Assembly (NCBI GenBank): GCA_945897955.1
Contig: CAMDGQ010000016.1
Location: 1-60,340, forward strand
Reading direction: 5' to 3'
DNA from: Tepidiphilus sp. J10
Lineage (GTDB): Bacteria; Pseudomonadota; Gammaproteobacteria; Burkholderiales; Thiobacillaceae
DNA length: 60,340 nt
Made by a program: the position numbers and the translations under genes. Of the stretch, positions 45,394-54,465 are shown piece by piece. The notes beneath the pieces were generated by a model. The model saw only the letters and a program-made list of their open reading frames with translations, ran no database searches and had not been told where the DNA came from. Numbering within the stretch: position 1 is the stretch's first letter; each line of letters starts with the position of its first letter.

Positions 45394-47370
45394 TTGAACC
45401 ACTACAACGAATCATCCATCCGCGTGCTCAAAGGCCTGGAGCCGGTGCGCGCGCGGCCGGGCATGTACACCCGTACCGACACGCCGACGCACATCATCCA
45501 GGAGGTGATCGACAACGCCGCCGACGAGGCGCTGGCGGGCTACGCCAGGACGCTGTCGGTGCGTATCCATCTCGATGGTTCGGTGTCGGTCGAGGATGAT
45601 GGTCGCGGCATTCCGGTCGGGCCGCACCCGACCGAGAACGAACCCACGGTGGTCGTTGTGTTCACCCGTCTGCATGCCGGCGGCAAGTTCGACAAGACTA
45701 GCGGCGATGGCGCCTATGCCTTCTCCGGCGGTCTGCATGGCGTCGGCGTTTCGGTGACCAACGCGCTGTCCACCCGTCTGGCCGTCACCGTGAAGCGCGA
45801 TGGCGAGGTTTCCGCGCTCGAATTTGCCGATGGCGGCGTGCTCGCGGTGCCGCTGACGGTGACCGGCAAGTGCTTGAAGAAAGACACCGGTACTCTGGTG
45901 CGCGCCTGGCCGGACGCAACCTTCTTCGATTCGCCGCGCATCTCGCTGAACGAAATGGAACGCCTGCTGCGCGCCAAGGCGGTGCTGCTGCCCGGAGTTA
46001 CGGTGAAACTGGTCATCGAGCGCGAAGGCCAGCCTGATCAGGAAAAAATCTGGACCTACCCGAACGGCCTGCCGCAATACCTGGCCGAGCTTCTGGGAGA
46101 CGTGGATACCCTGATCCCGGCCTTTGGCGGCGAACGCTACGCCGATGGTGACCCAAACAGCGGCGGCGGATTCGCCAAGGGCGAAGGCGCGGCCTGGGTA
46201 TTCACCTGGTCGGAGGGAACACTCGCGGCGGAAAGCTTCGTCAACCTGATCCACACCGCGCAGGGCGGCACGCACGAAGCCGGCCTGAAAGCCGGCGTGT
46301 TCGATGCGGTGAAGAGCTTCGCCGAACATCACGGCCTGCTGCCGCGCGGCGTGCAGTTGCGCCAGGAAGACGTCTGCGGCCGCATGAGCTTCGTGCTCTC
46401 GGCGCGCATTCTGGACCCGCAGTTTCAGGGCCAGGTGAAGGAAAAGCTGAACTCGCGCGAGGCGGTGAAACTGGTCTCGGCGATGGTGCGCGACCCGTTC
46501 GAAGTGTGGCTCAACGGCAATGTCGAACATGGCAAGGCGCTCGCCGAACTGGCCAGCAAGGCCGCCGCCGCGCGCCTTAAATCGGCGCAGAAGGTCGAAA
46601 AGAAAAAGCAGTCATCGGTCGTCGTGCTGCCCGGCAAGTTGTCCGACGCTTCCGGCTCCAACCCGGAAGAGCTGGAAATCTTCCTGGTCGAGGGCGATTC
46701 CGCCGGCGGCTCCGCCAAGCAGGCGCGCGACCGCGAAACCCAGGCCATCCTGCCCTTGCGCGGCAAGGTGCTGAACACCTGGGAAGTGGAACCGGAACGG
46801 CTTTACGCCAACAACGAAGTGCATGACATCGCGGTGGCGCTGGGTGTCGAACGGCATGGCTTCAATGATTTGCCGGATATGTCCGGCCTGCGCTACGGCA
46901 AGGTCGTGATCATGAGCGATGCCGACGTCGATGGCTCGCACATCCAGACCTTGCTGTTGACCTTGTTTTTCAAGCATTTTCCCCAATTAGTGGAGCAGGG
47001 CCGCATTCACATTGCGCAACCGCCGTTGTATCGCGTTGATGTGCCGGCGCGCGGCAAGAAACCGATGCGCCGTTTTTATGCGCTTGACGATGACGAACTG
47101 ACCGCGATTCAGGATCGTCTGATGCGCGAGGGCATCAAACAGGAAGCCATCGAGGTCGGCCGTTTCAAGGGCCTGGGCGAGATGAATCCGGAACAGTTGC
47201 GCGAAACCGCGATGAGTCCGGCGACGCGGCGGGTGCTGCCGGTGCGGGTAACGCGCGCGGAAATGGAATCCGCCGTGGCGATGTTCGACATGCTGATGGG
47301 TAAAGGCGAGGCCGGCGCCCGCCGCGAATGGATGGAATTGAAAGGAAATACCGTGGAGGCTGATATATGA
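45394..47370 (+). CDS. parE: DNA topoisomerase IV subunit B
   Basis: This 658-residue GHKL ATPase subunit has EVIDNAADEALAGY, DDGRGIPV and GLHGVGVSVTNALS for ATP binding, and a TOPRIM domain with EGDSAGGSAKQARDRETQAI and MSDADVDGSHI. The only start in frame is TTG, which gives a normal N-terminus (VLKGLEPVRARPGMY). It works with ParC in chromosome decatenation. Its stop overlaps the small zinc-ribbon gene by four bases. Confidence 0.96.
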   Translation: MNHYNESSIRVLKGLEPVRARPGMYTRTDTPTHIIQEVIDNAADEALAGYARTLSVRIHLDGSVSVEDDGRGIPVGPHPTENEPTVVVVFTRLHAGGKFDKTSGDGAYAFSGGLHGVGVSVTNALSTRLAVTVKRDGEVSALEFADGGVLAVPLTVTGKCLKKDTGTLVRAWPDATFFDSPRISLNEMERLLRAKAVLLPGVTVKLVIEREGQPDQEKIWTYPNGLPQYLAELLGDVDTLIPAFGGERYADGDPNSGGGFAKGEGAAWVFTWSEGTLAAESFVNLIHTAQGGTHEAGLKAGVFDAVKSFAEHHGLLPRGVQLRQEDVCGRMSFVLSARILDPQFQGQVKEKLNSREAVKLVSAMVRDPFEVWLNGNVEHGKALAELASKAAAARLKSAQKVEKKKQSSVVVLPGKLSDASGSNPEELEIFLVEGDSAGGSAKQARDRETQAILPLRGKVLNTWEVEPERLYANNEVHDIAVALGVERHGFNDLPDMSGLRYGKVVIMSDADVDGSHIQTLLLTLFFKHFPQLVEQGRIHIAQPPLYRVDVPARGKKPMRRFYALDDDELTAIQDRLMREGIKQEAIEVGRFKGLGEMNPEQLRETAMSPATRRVLPVRVTRAEMESAVAMFDMLMGKGEAGARREWMELKGNTVEADI

Positions 47371-47591
47371 GCAGCGAAACCAAAACTCCGGCCGATAAAG
47401 CCGCGCAAGACAATCCGACAGTCACCCCGGCGGCTGCCGAGGAGCGCCGCTTCTGTTCCAGTTGCAGTCGCACCAAGCCATTGCTGGGGGGCGTCATGGC
47501 GTTGTGCGCGAACGGCACCAAGCGCTGGAAATGCGCCGATTGCCACGCGCGTTCGAAAGCGCATCTGGCGTCGGTCAAGAAAAGCCAGTGA
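47367..47591 (+). CDS. Small zinc-ribbon protein between parE and parC
   Basis: This 74-residue protein has an Ala/Pro/Glu-rich N-terminus and a two-pair zinc ribbon, CSSC ([17 protein letters not shown]) and CADC ([14 protein letters not shown]). Its ATG overlaps the parE stop as ATGA, and its stop overlaps the parC ATG as TGATG, so it is translated from the same message as both topoisomerase IV subunits. I do not recognise a named family. It may be a DNA- or topoisomerase-binding accessory factor. Confidence 0.75.
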   Translation: MSSETKTPADKAAQDNPTVTPAAAEERRFCSSCSRTKPLLGGVMALCANGTKRWKCADCHARSKAHLASVKKSQ

Positions 47592-49972
47592 TGCACGCCG
47601 AGGACACGCTGACACCGGACCTGTTCAGTGACCCGCCGCCGGCTGGACAACCGCCCGGCCAGCAACCGCCCCCGCCGCCATCCTCGGATGGCGAACAACC
47701 CAAGGATTACCTCTCTCTCTCCGAGTACGCCGAGCGCTGCTATCTCGCCTACGCGATGAGCGTGGTGAAGGGCCGCGCGTTGCCGAATGTCGAAGACGGC
47801 ATGAAGCCGGTGCAGCGCCGCATCCTGTTCTCGATGCGCGAGATGGGGCTGAGTTCGAGCACCAAGCACGTCAAATCCGCCCGCGTGGTCGGCGACGTGA
47901 TCGGCAAACTGCACCCGCACGGCGACCAGTCGGTGTACGACGCCATGGTGCGCATGGCGCAGAGCTTCACGCTGCGTTATCCGCTGATCGACGGCCAGGG
48001 CAATTTCGGCTCGCGCGACGGCGACGGCGCGGCGGCGATGCGTTACACCGAAAGCCGGCTGACGCCGATCGCCGAACTGCTGCTGGCCGAGATCGACGCC
48101 GGCACGGTCGATTTCAAACCCAATTACGACGGCGCCTTCCAGGAGCCGGCCTTGCTGCCGGCGCGGCTGCCGATGCTGCTGGCCAATGGCGCTTCCGGCA
48201 TTGCAGTCGGCATGGCCACCGAAGTGCCGCCGCACAATCTGCGCGAACTGGCCGAAGCCGCGATCCAGTTGCTGAAGCATCCGGAAACTTCGACGCAGGA
48301 TTTGATGGCCTACATCCCCGGCCCGGATTTTCCCGGCGGCGGCCAAATCATCTCCAGCCCGGCCGACATTCAGTCCGCCTACGAAACCGGACGCGGCAGC
48401 CTGCGCGTGCGGGCGCGCTGGGAAGTCGAAGCGCTGGCGCGCGGCCAGTGGCGCATCGTCGTCACGCAGTTGCCGCCCGGCGTCTCCACCGCCCAGGTGC
48501 TGACCCAGATCGACGCGATCACCAATCCGCAGGTCAAGACCGGCAAGAAGGAACTCAGCCAGGAACAGAAAACCCTGAAGACCGCGATGCTGGCTGCGCT
48601 GGAAACCGTGCGCGACGAATCCGACGAGAAAGCGCCGGTGCGCATCGTGCTGGAACCGCAATCGCGCAACCAGGACACCGACGCCTTCATGCGCATGCTG
48701 CTGGCGCAGACCAGCCTGGAAACCACCGCGCCGATGAACCTCACCGTGGTCGGGCGCGACGGCCGCCCGGGCCAGAAGGGCCTGCGCGCGCTGCTGCTGG
48801 AATGGGTTGATTTCCGCATTGCCACCGTGCGCCGGCGCAGCCAGTTCCGCCTTGATGCGGTCAATCGCCGCATGCACATCCTGGAAGGACGGCAAGCGGT
48901 TCTGCTCAATATCGACGAGGTCATCCGCGTCATCCGCGAAGCCGACGACCCGAAGGCCGATCTGATCGCCGCCTTCGGCCTGAGCGAAATCCAGGCCGAA
49001 GACATTCTGGAAATCCGCCTGCGCCAGTTGGCCCGGCTGGAAGGCATCAAGATCGAAAAGGAACTCGGCGAGCTGCGCGAAGAACGCGACGGCTTGCTGC
49101 GCATCCTTGGCGACGAGGTCGAGCTGAAGCGCGTCGTGGTCGCCGAGATTCGCGCCGATGCGAAGAAATACGGCGACGACCGCCGCACATTGATCGAAAC
49201 CGCGGTCGCAATGACCGCCTCGGTCGCCGAAGCCAATATTGCCGATGAACCGGTCACGGTCATCGTGTCGAAAAACGGCTGGATGCGGGCACGCGTGGGG
49301 CATGGCCTGGATTTGTCGGCGCTGCAATACAAGGCCGGCGATGCCGCGCTGGCGGTGATCGAAACCCGCACCGTCTGGCCGCTGGTCCTGCTCGACTCCG
49401 TCGGCCGCACTTACAGCGTGCGCATTCCCGACCTGCCCACCGGGCGCGGCGACGGCGTGCCGATGTCCAGCCTGCTCGACCTGGCGCGCGGCGCGCGCCT
49501 GCTGTTTGCGCTCTCGGGCGCACCGGAAATGAAATTGCTGATCGCCAGCGACAGCGGCTACGGCTTCATCTGCCAGCTCTCCGACCTGCTTTCCCGCCAG
49601 CGCGCCGGCAAGGCTTTCCTGACGCTGGATGAAGGTGGGGCGCCCTTGCCGCCGGTGCAGCTTTCCGCCCTTCCGACCTGGATCGCCGCTGCCGCCGACA
49701 ACGGCAAACTGCTCGCATTCCCGCTGGAAGAAATGAAGACGCTGAGTGGCGGCAAGGGCGTACAGATCATGAAACTGGAAGACCGCGAACACCTGTGCGC
49801 AATCACCTGCTTCGACGGCGAACGCCTGCTGCTTGAAGGCAAGAGCCGCACCGGCAAACCGGTCAACCTGACGCTATCCGGCGCGGCGCTGATCCGTTAC
49901 CTGCTGCACCGGGCGCGCAAGGGCCATGATCTGGAAAAAATCGGCGTCGTGTCACGGCTGTCTGCGGTATAA
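47591..49972 (+). CDS. parC: DNA topoisomerase IV subunit A
   Basis: This 793-residue cleavage subunit has the catalytic Tyr152 in [16 protein letters not shown] and a C-terminal beta-pinwheel with [17 protein letters not shown]. The N-terminus carries a 38-residue Pro/Gly/Gln-rich extension before [20 protein letters not shown]. In the quinolone-determining stretch [14 protein letters not shown], the position equivalent to E. coli Ser80 is Gln113. The start overlaps the zinc-ribbon stop by one base. Confidence 0.95.
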   Translation: MHAEDTLTPDLFSDPPPAGQPPGQQPPPPPSSDGEQPKDYLSLSEYAERCYLAYAMSVVKGRALPNVEDGMKPVQRRILFSMREMGLSSSTKHVKSARVVGDVIGKLHPHGDQSVYDAMVRMAQSFTLRYPLIDGQGNFGSRDGDGAAAMRYTESRLTPIAELLLAEIDAGTVDFKPNYDGAFQEPALLPARLPMLLANGASGIAVGMATEVPPHNLRELAEAAIQLLKHPETSTQDLMAYIPGPDFPGGGQIISSPADIQSAYETGRGSLRVRARWEVEALARGQWRIVVTQLPPGVSTAQVLTQIDAITNPQVKTGKKELSQEQKTLKTAMLAALETVRDESDEKAPVRIVLEPQSRNQDTDAFMRMLLAQTSLETTAPMNLTVVGRDGRPGQKGLRALLLEWVDFRIATVRRRSQFRLDAVNRRMHILEGRQAVLLNIDEVIRVIREADDPKADLIAAFGLSEIQAEDILEIRLRQLARLEGIKIEKELGELREERDGLLRILGDEVELKRVVVAEIRADAKKYGDDRRTLIETAVAMTASVAEANIADEPVTVIVSKNGWMRARVGHGLDLSALQYKAGDAALAVIETRTVWPLVLLDSVGRTYSVRIPDLPTGRGDGVPMSSLLDLARGARLLFALSGAPEMKLLIASDSGYGFICQLSDLLSRQRAGKAFLTLDEGGAPLPPVQLSALPTWIAAAADNGKLLAFPLEEMKTLSGGKGVQIMKLEDREHLCAITCFDGERLLLEGKSRTGKPVNLTLSGAALIRYLLHRARKGHDLEKIGVVSRLSAV

Positions 49973-50101
49973 GCCGGCAGGTTTGAGTAGTTCGTTGCCC
50001 TGGAAGGGGTAAACAGGCGCGGGGTAACGGCTTTTGTGGCAATTTCGCGAATTTCGACACCCTGAACAGTTGCAATTTTTGAACAGCAAGCCAACCGCGC
50101 A

Positions 50102-51403
50102 ATGCCAGAATCCGAACCCCAGCCGATCCGCAAATCGCCCCTGTTGCCTGGCGCAGAGGCCCTGTTTGACCAGCTCGCCGATGCGGTTTATCTGATCGAC
50201 CCGGACACATCGAACATAGTCTGGGGGAATAGAAAAGCCTGGGAAAGCCTGGGCCTGACGCGAGAAGACGTACTGGACCACAGCGTACTGAGCCTGCAAA
50301 AGGATGTGCATGGACTGCCGCAATGGTCGGAGATCGCTAGGGCGATCGAAGCCAGCGATTGCTTTCGCTTCATCGGCCGGCACCGGCATCAGCACGGACA
50401 TGAAGTAGCCGTCGAAGTGAATACCACGCATTTCACGCTGGACGGCCGCGCGTATTTCCTTTCCGTGGCGCGCGATATCACCAATCGGGTAGCGCAGGAG
50501 AGCGACGCGCACAACCGCGAAAAGCAGCTCTGGTTTGCGCTGAACGAGGCCAGCGATGGTCTCTGGGATTGGGAAGTGGCTACCGGCACCCTGTTCTTCA
50601 GTCCGCAACTGAAACGCATGCTGGGCTATGGGCCGGACGAAATGGAACCGGTGCTGGATACCTGGAGCCGCAATGTGCATCCGGAAGACGTACCCCACGT
50701 CATGCTCGTGTTGCAGGAGCACATGCAGGGCAAGCGCTCGCGTTACGAAGCCGAATACCGCATCCGCAACCGCAACGGTCATTACCTCTGGGTGCATGAC
50801 CGGGGCCGCGTTTGCGAATACACGGCGGATGGAAAGCCCGCGCGCGTGGTTGGCATGGTGCAGGACATCAGCAATCGCAAACAACTGGAACTGCTTCTAC
50901 AGGAGCACGCATCCAACGACCCGTTGACCGGTCTGGCCAATCGGCGTGAGGGTAGCACTTACCTCCAGGCGCAGATCGAACTCTGCCACCGCCTGAATTT
51001 GCCGTTGGGCCTGGCATTCATCGACATCGACCACTTCAAGGCGGTCAATGACATCTACGGCCATCTGATCGGCGATCAGGTGCTTCAACAGGTCGCCAAT
51101 GTGGTCAAGCACGCCGTACGCGCCTCGGACCTTGCCTGCCGCTGGGGTGGCGAAGAGTTCATTGTCATTTCCCCCAACTCCACGCTGGAAAACATGCGTC
51201 TGGTCGCCGAAAAAGTGCGCCAGGCCGTGCAGGCCGCGCTGGCTGACAACACCCCGCCGGTCACCATCAGCCTGGGCGTGGCTGCTGCGTCGGGCCTGGC
51301 GATCAATCAGACGAGCCTGATGGCCGAGGCCGATTCCGCACTTTACTGGGCCAAACATAACGGTCGTAACCGGGTAGAAACCGCACCTGCAGCTCGGGGC
51401 TGA
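50102..51403 (+). CDS. PAS-PAS-GGDEF diguanylate cyclase
   Basis: This 433-residue soluble protein has two PAS domains (about 20-130 and 143-258, the second with a PAC end DISNRKQ). A GGDEF domain follows, with the active-site motif GGEEF at 349-353. An inhibitory-site RxxD (RASD, 340-343) lies five residues before it, so product feedback is expected. The enzyme makes c-di-GMP from two GTP. It is a single-gene unit 129 bases after parC. Its product is the ligand of the riboswitch at 40.7 kb. Confidence 0.94.
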   Translation: MPESEPQPIRKSPLLPGAEALFDQLADAVYLIDPDTSNIVWGNRKAWESLGLTREDVLDHSVLSLQKDVHGLPQWSEIARAIEASDCFRFIGRHRHQHGHEVAVEVNTTHFTLDGRAYFLSVARDITNRVAQESDAHNREKQLWFALNEASDGLWDWEVATGTLFFSPQLKRMLGYGPDEMEPVLDTWSRNVHPEDVPHVMLVLQEHMQGKRSRYEAEYRIRNRNGHYLWVHDRGRVCEYTADGKPARVVGMVQDISNRKQLELLLQEHASNDPLTGLANRREGSTYLQAQIELCHRLNLPLGLAFIDIDHFKAVNDIYGHLIGDQVLQQVANVVKHAVRASDLACRWGGEEFIVISPNSTLENMRLVAEKVRQAVQAALADNTPPVTISLGVAAASGLAINQTSLMAEADSALYWAKHNGRNRVETAPAARG

Positions 51404-51498
51404 ACAGCCAGCCGCTCACCGATTGGTCCGGCCCATGCATGGCCGTAGAACGTGCTGTTTCATGGATCATGATCCTGGAAACCGCAGTTGCCCGGGTC

Positions 51499-51620
51499 GT
51501 AGGTGCGAATTTATTCGCATAATCAACCGCTTGCGTGCGAATGAATTCGCACCTACATCAGTTACGCAACCGATTGAAATTTCACAACATTCAATCCCAA
51601 CTCCGGCTTTTAGGATGAAA
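51499..51620. repeat. Dispersed palindromic repeat, copy 2
   Basis: This element matches the copy at 42436-42556 along its length. The palindromic arms (GTAGGTGCGAATTTATTCGC and its near-complement) and GCGTGCGAATGAATTCGCACC are almost identical, while the last 40 bases have diverged. It lies in the gap between the diguanylate cyclase and the toxin-antitoxin genes, 80 bases before fitA. Confidence 0.88.
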
Positions 51621-51656
51621 TAACCGGGTTAAACCATTCTATTGAGCCCATCCAAA

Positions 51657-51690
51657 CCTTTGCATACACTGCTAGCACTGCATGCAAAGG
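51657..51690 (+). promoter_or_regulatory. Palindromic operator before the FitAB-like toxin-antitoxin pair
   Basis: CCTTTGCAT (51657-51665) and ATGCAAAGG (51682-51690) are perfect inverted arms around a GCTAGC centre. The right arm overlaps the AAAGGAG ribosome-binding site of the antitoxin gene. FitA-type ribbon-helix-helix antitoxins bind such inverted repeats to repress their own operon, so this is the likely operator. Confidence 0.7.
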
Positions 51691-51699
51691 AGTCTCCAC

Positions 51700-51954
51700 A
51701 TGGCAACCATCATGATCCGCAATCTGGACGAAACCACGAAGACCAACCTCCGCTTACAAGCGGCGCGCCACGGGCTGTCAATGGAAGAAGAAGCGCGGCA
51801 ACTCTTGCGCAAGGCAGTCAACCCGGCCGTGCCCAGTGAAGGCCTGGGTACGCGCTTGCAACGTCGTTTCAGCTCGCTTGGCGGCGTAGAACTGGGAACA
51901 GCGCAGCTGCCAGATCGTCCCCTGCCGGATTTCTCCGAGGTTGACGGGCAATGA
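51700..51954 (+). CDS. FitA-like ribbon-helix-helix antitoxin
   Basis: This 84-residue protein starts MATIMIRNLDETTKTNLRLQ, continuing into LSMEEEARQLLRKAV. This is the FitA/StbC-type N-terminal ribbon-helix-helix that dimerises and binds DNA. The C-terminal half is the toxin-masking tail. I begin at the ATG at 51700, preceded by AAAGGAG at seven bases. Its stop overlaps the toxin ATG by four bases. Confidence 0.9.
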   Translation: MATIMIRNLDETTKTNLRLQAARHGLSMEEEARQLLRKAVNPAVPSEGLGTRLQRRFSSLGGVELGTAQLPDRPLPDFSEVDGQ

Positions 51955-52373
51955 TTCTGCTCGACACCAACGTGCTGTCTGAATTGATGCGGCCTCAGCC
52001 CAATCAAGTTGTGGTTGCGTGGGTCAATGCCCAGTCCAGCTTAGTGTGGGCCAATGCCATCACCCAGGCCGAAATCAGTCTCGGCATCGCACTTCTACCG
52101 GAAGGCAAACGGCGCGCCGCCCTCGCCGCCGCCGCCCGACAGATGTTCGAGGAGGATTTTGCGGCGCGCTGTTTGCCCTTTGACTCGGTGGCCGCCAATC
52201 ACTTTGCCCGCCTCGCCGCCGAGCGACGCCGCATCGGCCTGCCCATCACCACGCAAGACGCACAAATCGCCGCTATTGCCCTGGCAAACGACATGTCGCT
52301 GGCAACGCGCAACACCGATGACTTCAAAGCCATCCCTGGCTTGGCGCTTGTCGATCCATGGAACGACACTTGA
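51951..52373 (+). CDS. FitB-like PIN-domain toxin
   Basis: This 140-residue protein is a PIN-domain ribonuclease with the acidic sites MILLDTNVLSELMRP (Asp5), TQAEISLGI (Glu), and TTQDAQIAAIALANDM plus TRNTDDF near the end. FitB/VapC toxins cleave RNA when free of their partner. It overlaps the antitoxin by four bases, as is usual for a coupled pair. Confidence 0.92.
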   Translation: MILLDTNVLSELMRPQPNQVVVAWVNAQSSLVWANAITQAEISLGIALLPEGKRRAALAAAARQMFEEDFAARCLPFDSVAANHFARLAAERRRIGLPITTQDAQIAAIALANDMSLATRNTDDFKAIPGLALVDPWNDT

Positions 52374-52502
52374 TTCGAGTGGCAGCGCTTCGAAAGCAAC
52401 TCAATTTGTTTGAGTTATCGACTCTGGAAATACGTGGGAATGCGAGCCAGACCGTTGCCGATTGCGGCCTGGCCCCACTGATTACCCGTTTTCACAAATC
52501 GA

Positions 52503-52895
52503 TCATGCTGCACGCACTTCCGGAAACGCCCCGGCCCGCTTTGCGATCTTGGCGAAGTCCCGGTCGAACGTGACCAGGGCCTCATCCTGGGCGCTCATAG
52601 CCAAATGCAAGGCGTCGGCGAAGTCCATGCCTTCCTCATACCAGCGCAGGGCATAGAGAAGGCCATCGAGGGGGCGAAGGGTGAAGTTCGGCAGTCCGAT
52701 CAGCATCCGGAAGGCGCGGGCGATTTCTTGCCTGCTGCAATCGCTGACTTCCAGCACCCAAGCCAGTTCGAGCAGCGCAGTTACCGGGGCGGTGAGCCGC
52801 TCCGCGCTCTCTATCAGGGAGCGCGCCCGCTCAAACTGCTCGATATCGTCCTTGAGCAGGTAGCGGGCGAGGATGTTGGTATCCAGGGCGATCAT
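52503..52895 (-). CDS. vapC: VapC-like PIN-domain toxin
   Basis: This 130-residue PIN protein has the catalytic acids in IALDTNILARYLLKDD, TALLELAWVLE, and MDFADALHLAMSAQ, with VTFDRDFAKIA at the end. It is the expected ribonuclease toxin. Its ATG overlaps the AbrB-like antitoxin stop as ATGA. It converges with the FitAB-like pair across 129 bases that hold no gene. Confidence 0.93.
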   Translation of the reverse strand: MIALDTNILARYLLKDDIEQFERARSLIESAERLTAPVTALLELAWVLEVSDCSRQEIARAFRMLIGLPNFTLRPLDGLLYALRWYEEGMDFADALHLAMSAQDEALVTFDRDFAKIAKRAGAFPEVRAA

Positions 52896-53161
52896 GATTT
52901 GCTGGCATCGTCACGCGCCTTGAGCATACGGCCGATGGCGGCTTTCTGTTGCGCGTCACTCATCGGCTGGCGGCCCGGCCGGTAGAGACAGCCAGCAGCT
53001 TCCGCATAAGTGGTTGGTTCTACCATCGGAACGGGTGTCAGCCGGATTTGCCCGTCGACGTAGACAACCGAAAACTCCATCCCTTCTGTCAGATGAGCGG
53101 TTTCCCGCACATCCTTGGGGATGACAATCTGTCCACGACTGGAAAGTTTGACGGTTTCCAT
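52892..53161 (-). CDS. vapB: AbrB/SpoVT-type antitoxin (VapB)
   Basis: This 89-residue protein has the swapped-hairpin AbrB DNA-binding domain (VKLSSRGQIVIPKDVRETAH) followed by an acidic-hydrophobic FSVVYVDGQIRLTPV stretch. A C-terminal tail (PGRQPMSDAQQKAAIGRMLK) would mask the toxin. It is coupled to the VapC-like toxin by a four-base overlap and probably represses the pair. Confidence 0.92.
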   Translation of the reverse strand: METVKLSSRGQIVIPKDVRETAHLTEGMEFSVVYVDGQIRLTPVPMVEPTTYAEAAGCLYRPGRQPMSDAQQKAAIGRMLKARDDASKS

Positions 53162-53436
53162 GGCGGCGACTCCAAAAGTAAGGCGTGAATCTTATCTGCC
53201 GATAGCGGGTTGTGTAACCATCATATCGAGCAATGTTGCAACCCCCTTTTGTCCCTCCTGGTCGGGGCGGAATAATGGGGGCAAGGGAAACGGGCCCACA
53301 CTTTTTGCACCTTTCATCAATAATCCGTGGTGTGTCCCTATTGTTTCCGCGCTCTTGCGGGTTTTTGACCCCGGTTTTCGGGTTTGAACGCGTGACATTC
53401 CCTGGATTCCGCTTCGCTGCATCCAGGCTAAGCTCG
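53162..53436. other. Gene-free stretch with a REP-like hairpin
   Basis: No gene is supported here. The right end holds a palindrome (CCTGGAT, 53401-53407, with ATCCAGG, 53421-53427), part of a CCTGGATTCCGCTTCGCTGC unit of the kind found as dispersed repeats in betaproteobacterial genomes. On the minus strand it follows the CoiA-like gene stop by about nine bases and may trim that transcript. The left end presumably holds the vapBC promoter. Confidence 0.6.
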
Positions 53437-54447
53437 CTAAAGCACGTAATCCGCCTCAATAAGAAACAGGGCCATTTCTTGTTCTTCCAATCCCAACACA
53501 TGAGACCAGCGCGTGGCCAACTCTGTCGGCGTGATATCTTCAAGCATCCCTCGGCTCGTTAATGCCCTCGTGAGCGCGAGAACCTTGTCCTCGGATATGC
53601 CAGTACGCGAAACCAATTCCGCTATAGCTGTAGCAATCCGTGCCTCTTCAGGCAATCCCGCCCGCCATCTCCGACCATCAAAGGTGGGGGCCTCTGTTGG
53701 AAACTGTGTGGCATTCCGGACTTGATACCAAATAGGTTTGGGCATTGGTTCTGGGCGCAATCGTTCTTTGGCCTCCCACTCTGCCTGCACCGCTTTGATC
53801 TGTGCATCCACTTCAGCTTGAACCGTAGCTTTGGCTTCTTCCAGTTTGGGATGCCAAATCCAGCGACGATTCCTGGGATTCTCGAACAATTCCGCGTCCA
53901 GTCGTTCCAGTGTGGCCTGTTGGGTCTTGAACACACTGAGGTCAATCTCGATGGTGGGAACCCCTGTTTCAATCAGGCGGGATTGTTTCTCGGGCATCAG
54001 GCGGTGGAAAACCGTGATTTCGACCAGGATTTCCCGGTCCTTGCGAAAACCCGTAAGGTCAGGGGTCACCTCCCCGCGTGGGCGACTCTTCGTACATTCA
54101 TCAAGCTGTACCGGCCTTGCTTCCATGACGGATTGCTTTTTCTCAACCAGTCGCCCGTAGGCATCCCAGCCTTGTGCAGATGCCTCTATGGCCGGGAGTA
54201 AAAGCAGTTTCTGTTGCTGGATGCGTTGCTTCGCAAGTTCGTGAACCGACTTTTCATAGCCATCCGGGCAGTCGGTTGCCTGCACATGGGCGAAATGCCA
54301 TTCACGCTCGGTGCCTTGCCTGGCCAGAAGAGCACCTTGGCAGCCTGGACAGATGCAATTACAGGCCGCGCCACGCGGAACGTCCGTAGCCGACACAAGT
54401 TGCCCATCACTCAAGCGGATGGCAAAAGGTAGGAGCAGGCTTGACAC
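53437..54447 (-). CDS. CoiA-like protein with zinc motif and PD-(D/E)xK-like nuclease core
   Basis: This 336-residue protein has an N-terminal CNCICPGC zinc-binding cluster (29-36), then EWHFAHVQA (the HFAH motif of CoiA-like proteins). A putative nuclease core is GEVTPDLTGFRKDREILVEI, with PD at 129-130 and Glu143. A helical C-terminal region follows. CoiA-family proteins were named for a competence role, but many sit with restriction systems. It starts with GTG 18 bases after the restriction subunit stop, on the same strand, and is probably in the same operon. Confidence 0.7.
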   Translation of the reverse strand: MSSLLLPFAIRLSDGQLVSATDVPRGAACNCICPGCQGALLARQGTEREWHFAHVQATDCPDGYEKSVHELAKQRIQQQKLLLLPAIEASAQGWDAYGRLVEKKQSVMEARPVQLDECTKSRPRGEVTPDLTGFRKDREILVEITVFHRLMPEKQSRLIETGVPTIEIDLSVFKTQQATLERLDAELFENPRNRRWIWHPKLEEAKATVQAEVDAQIKAVQAEWEAKERLRPEPMPKPIWYQVRNATQFPTEAPTFDGRRWRAGLPEEARIATAIAELVSRTGISEDKVLALTRALTSRGMLEDITPTELATRWSHVLGLEEQEMALFLIEADYVL

Positions 54448-54465
54448 GGTTGGCGGTAAGAAAAA

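Noticed and set aside
47165..49792. An 875-codon open frame on the minus strand, opposite parE/parC
   Set aside because: The composition (many His, Gln, Arg, Gly) is typical of the antisense frame of GC-rich genes, and parC and parE on the plus strand are clear.
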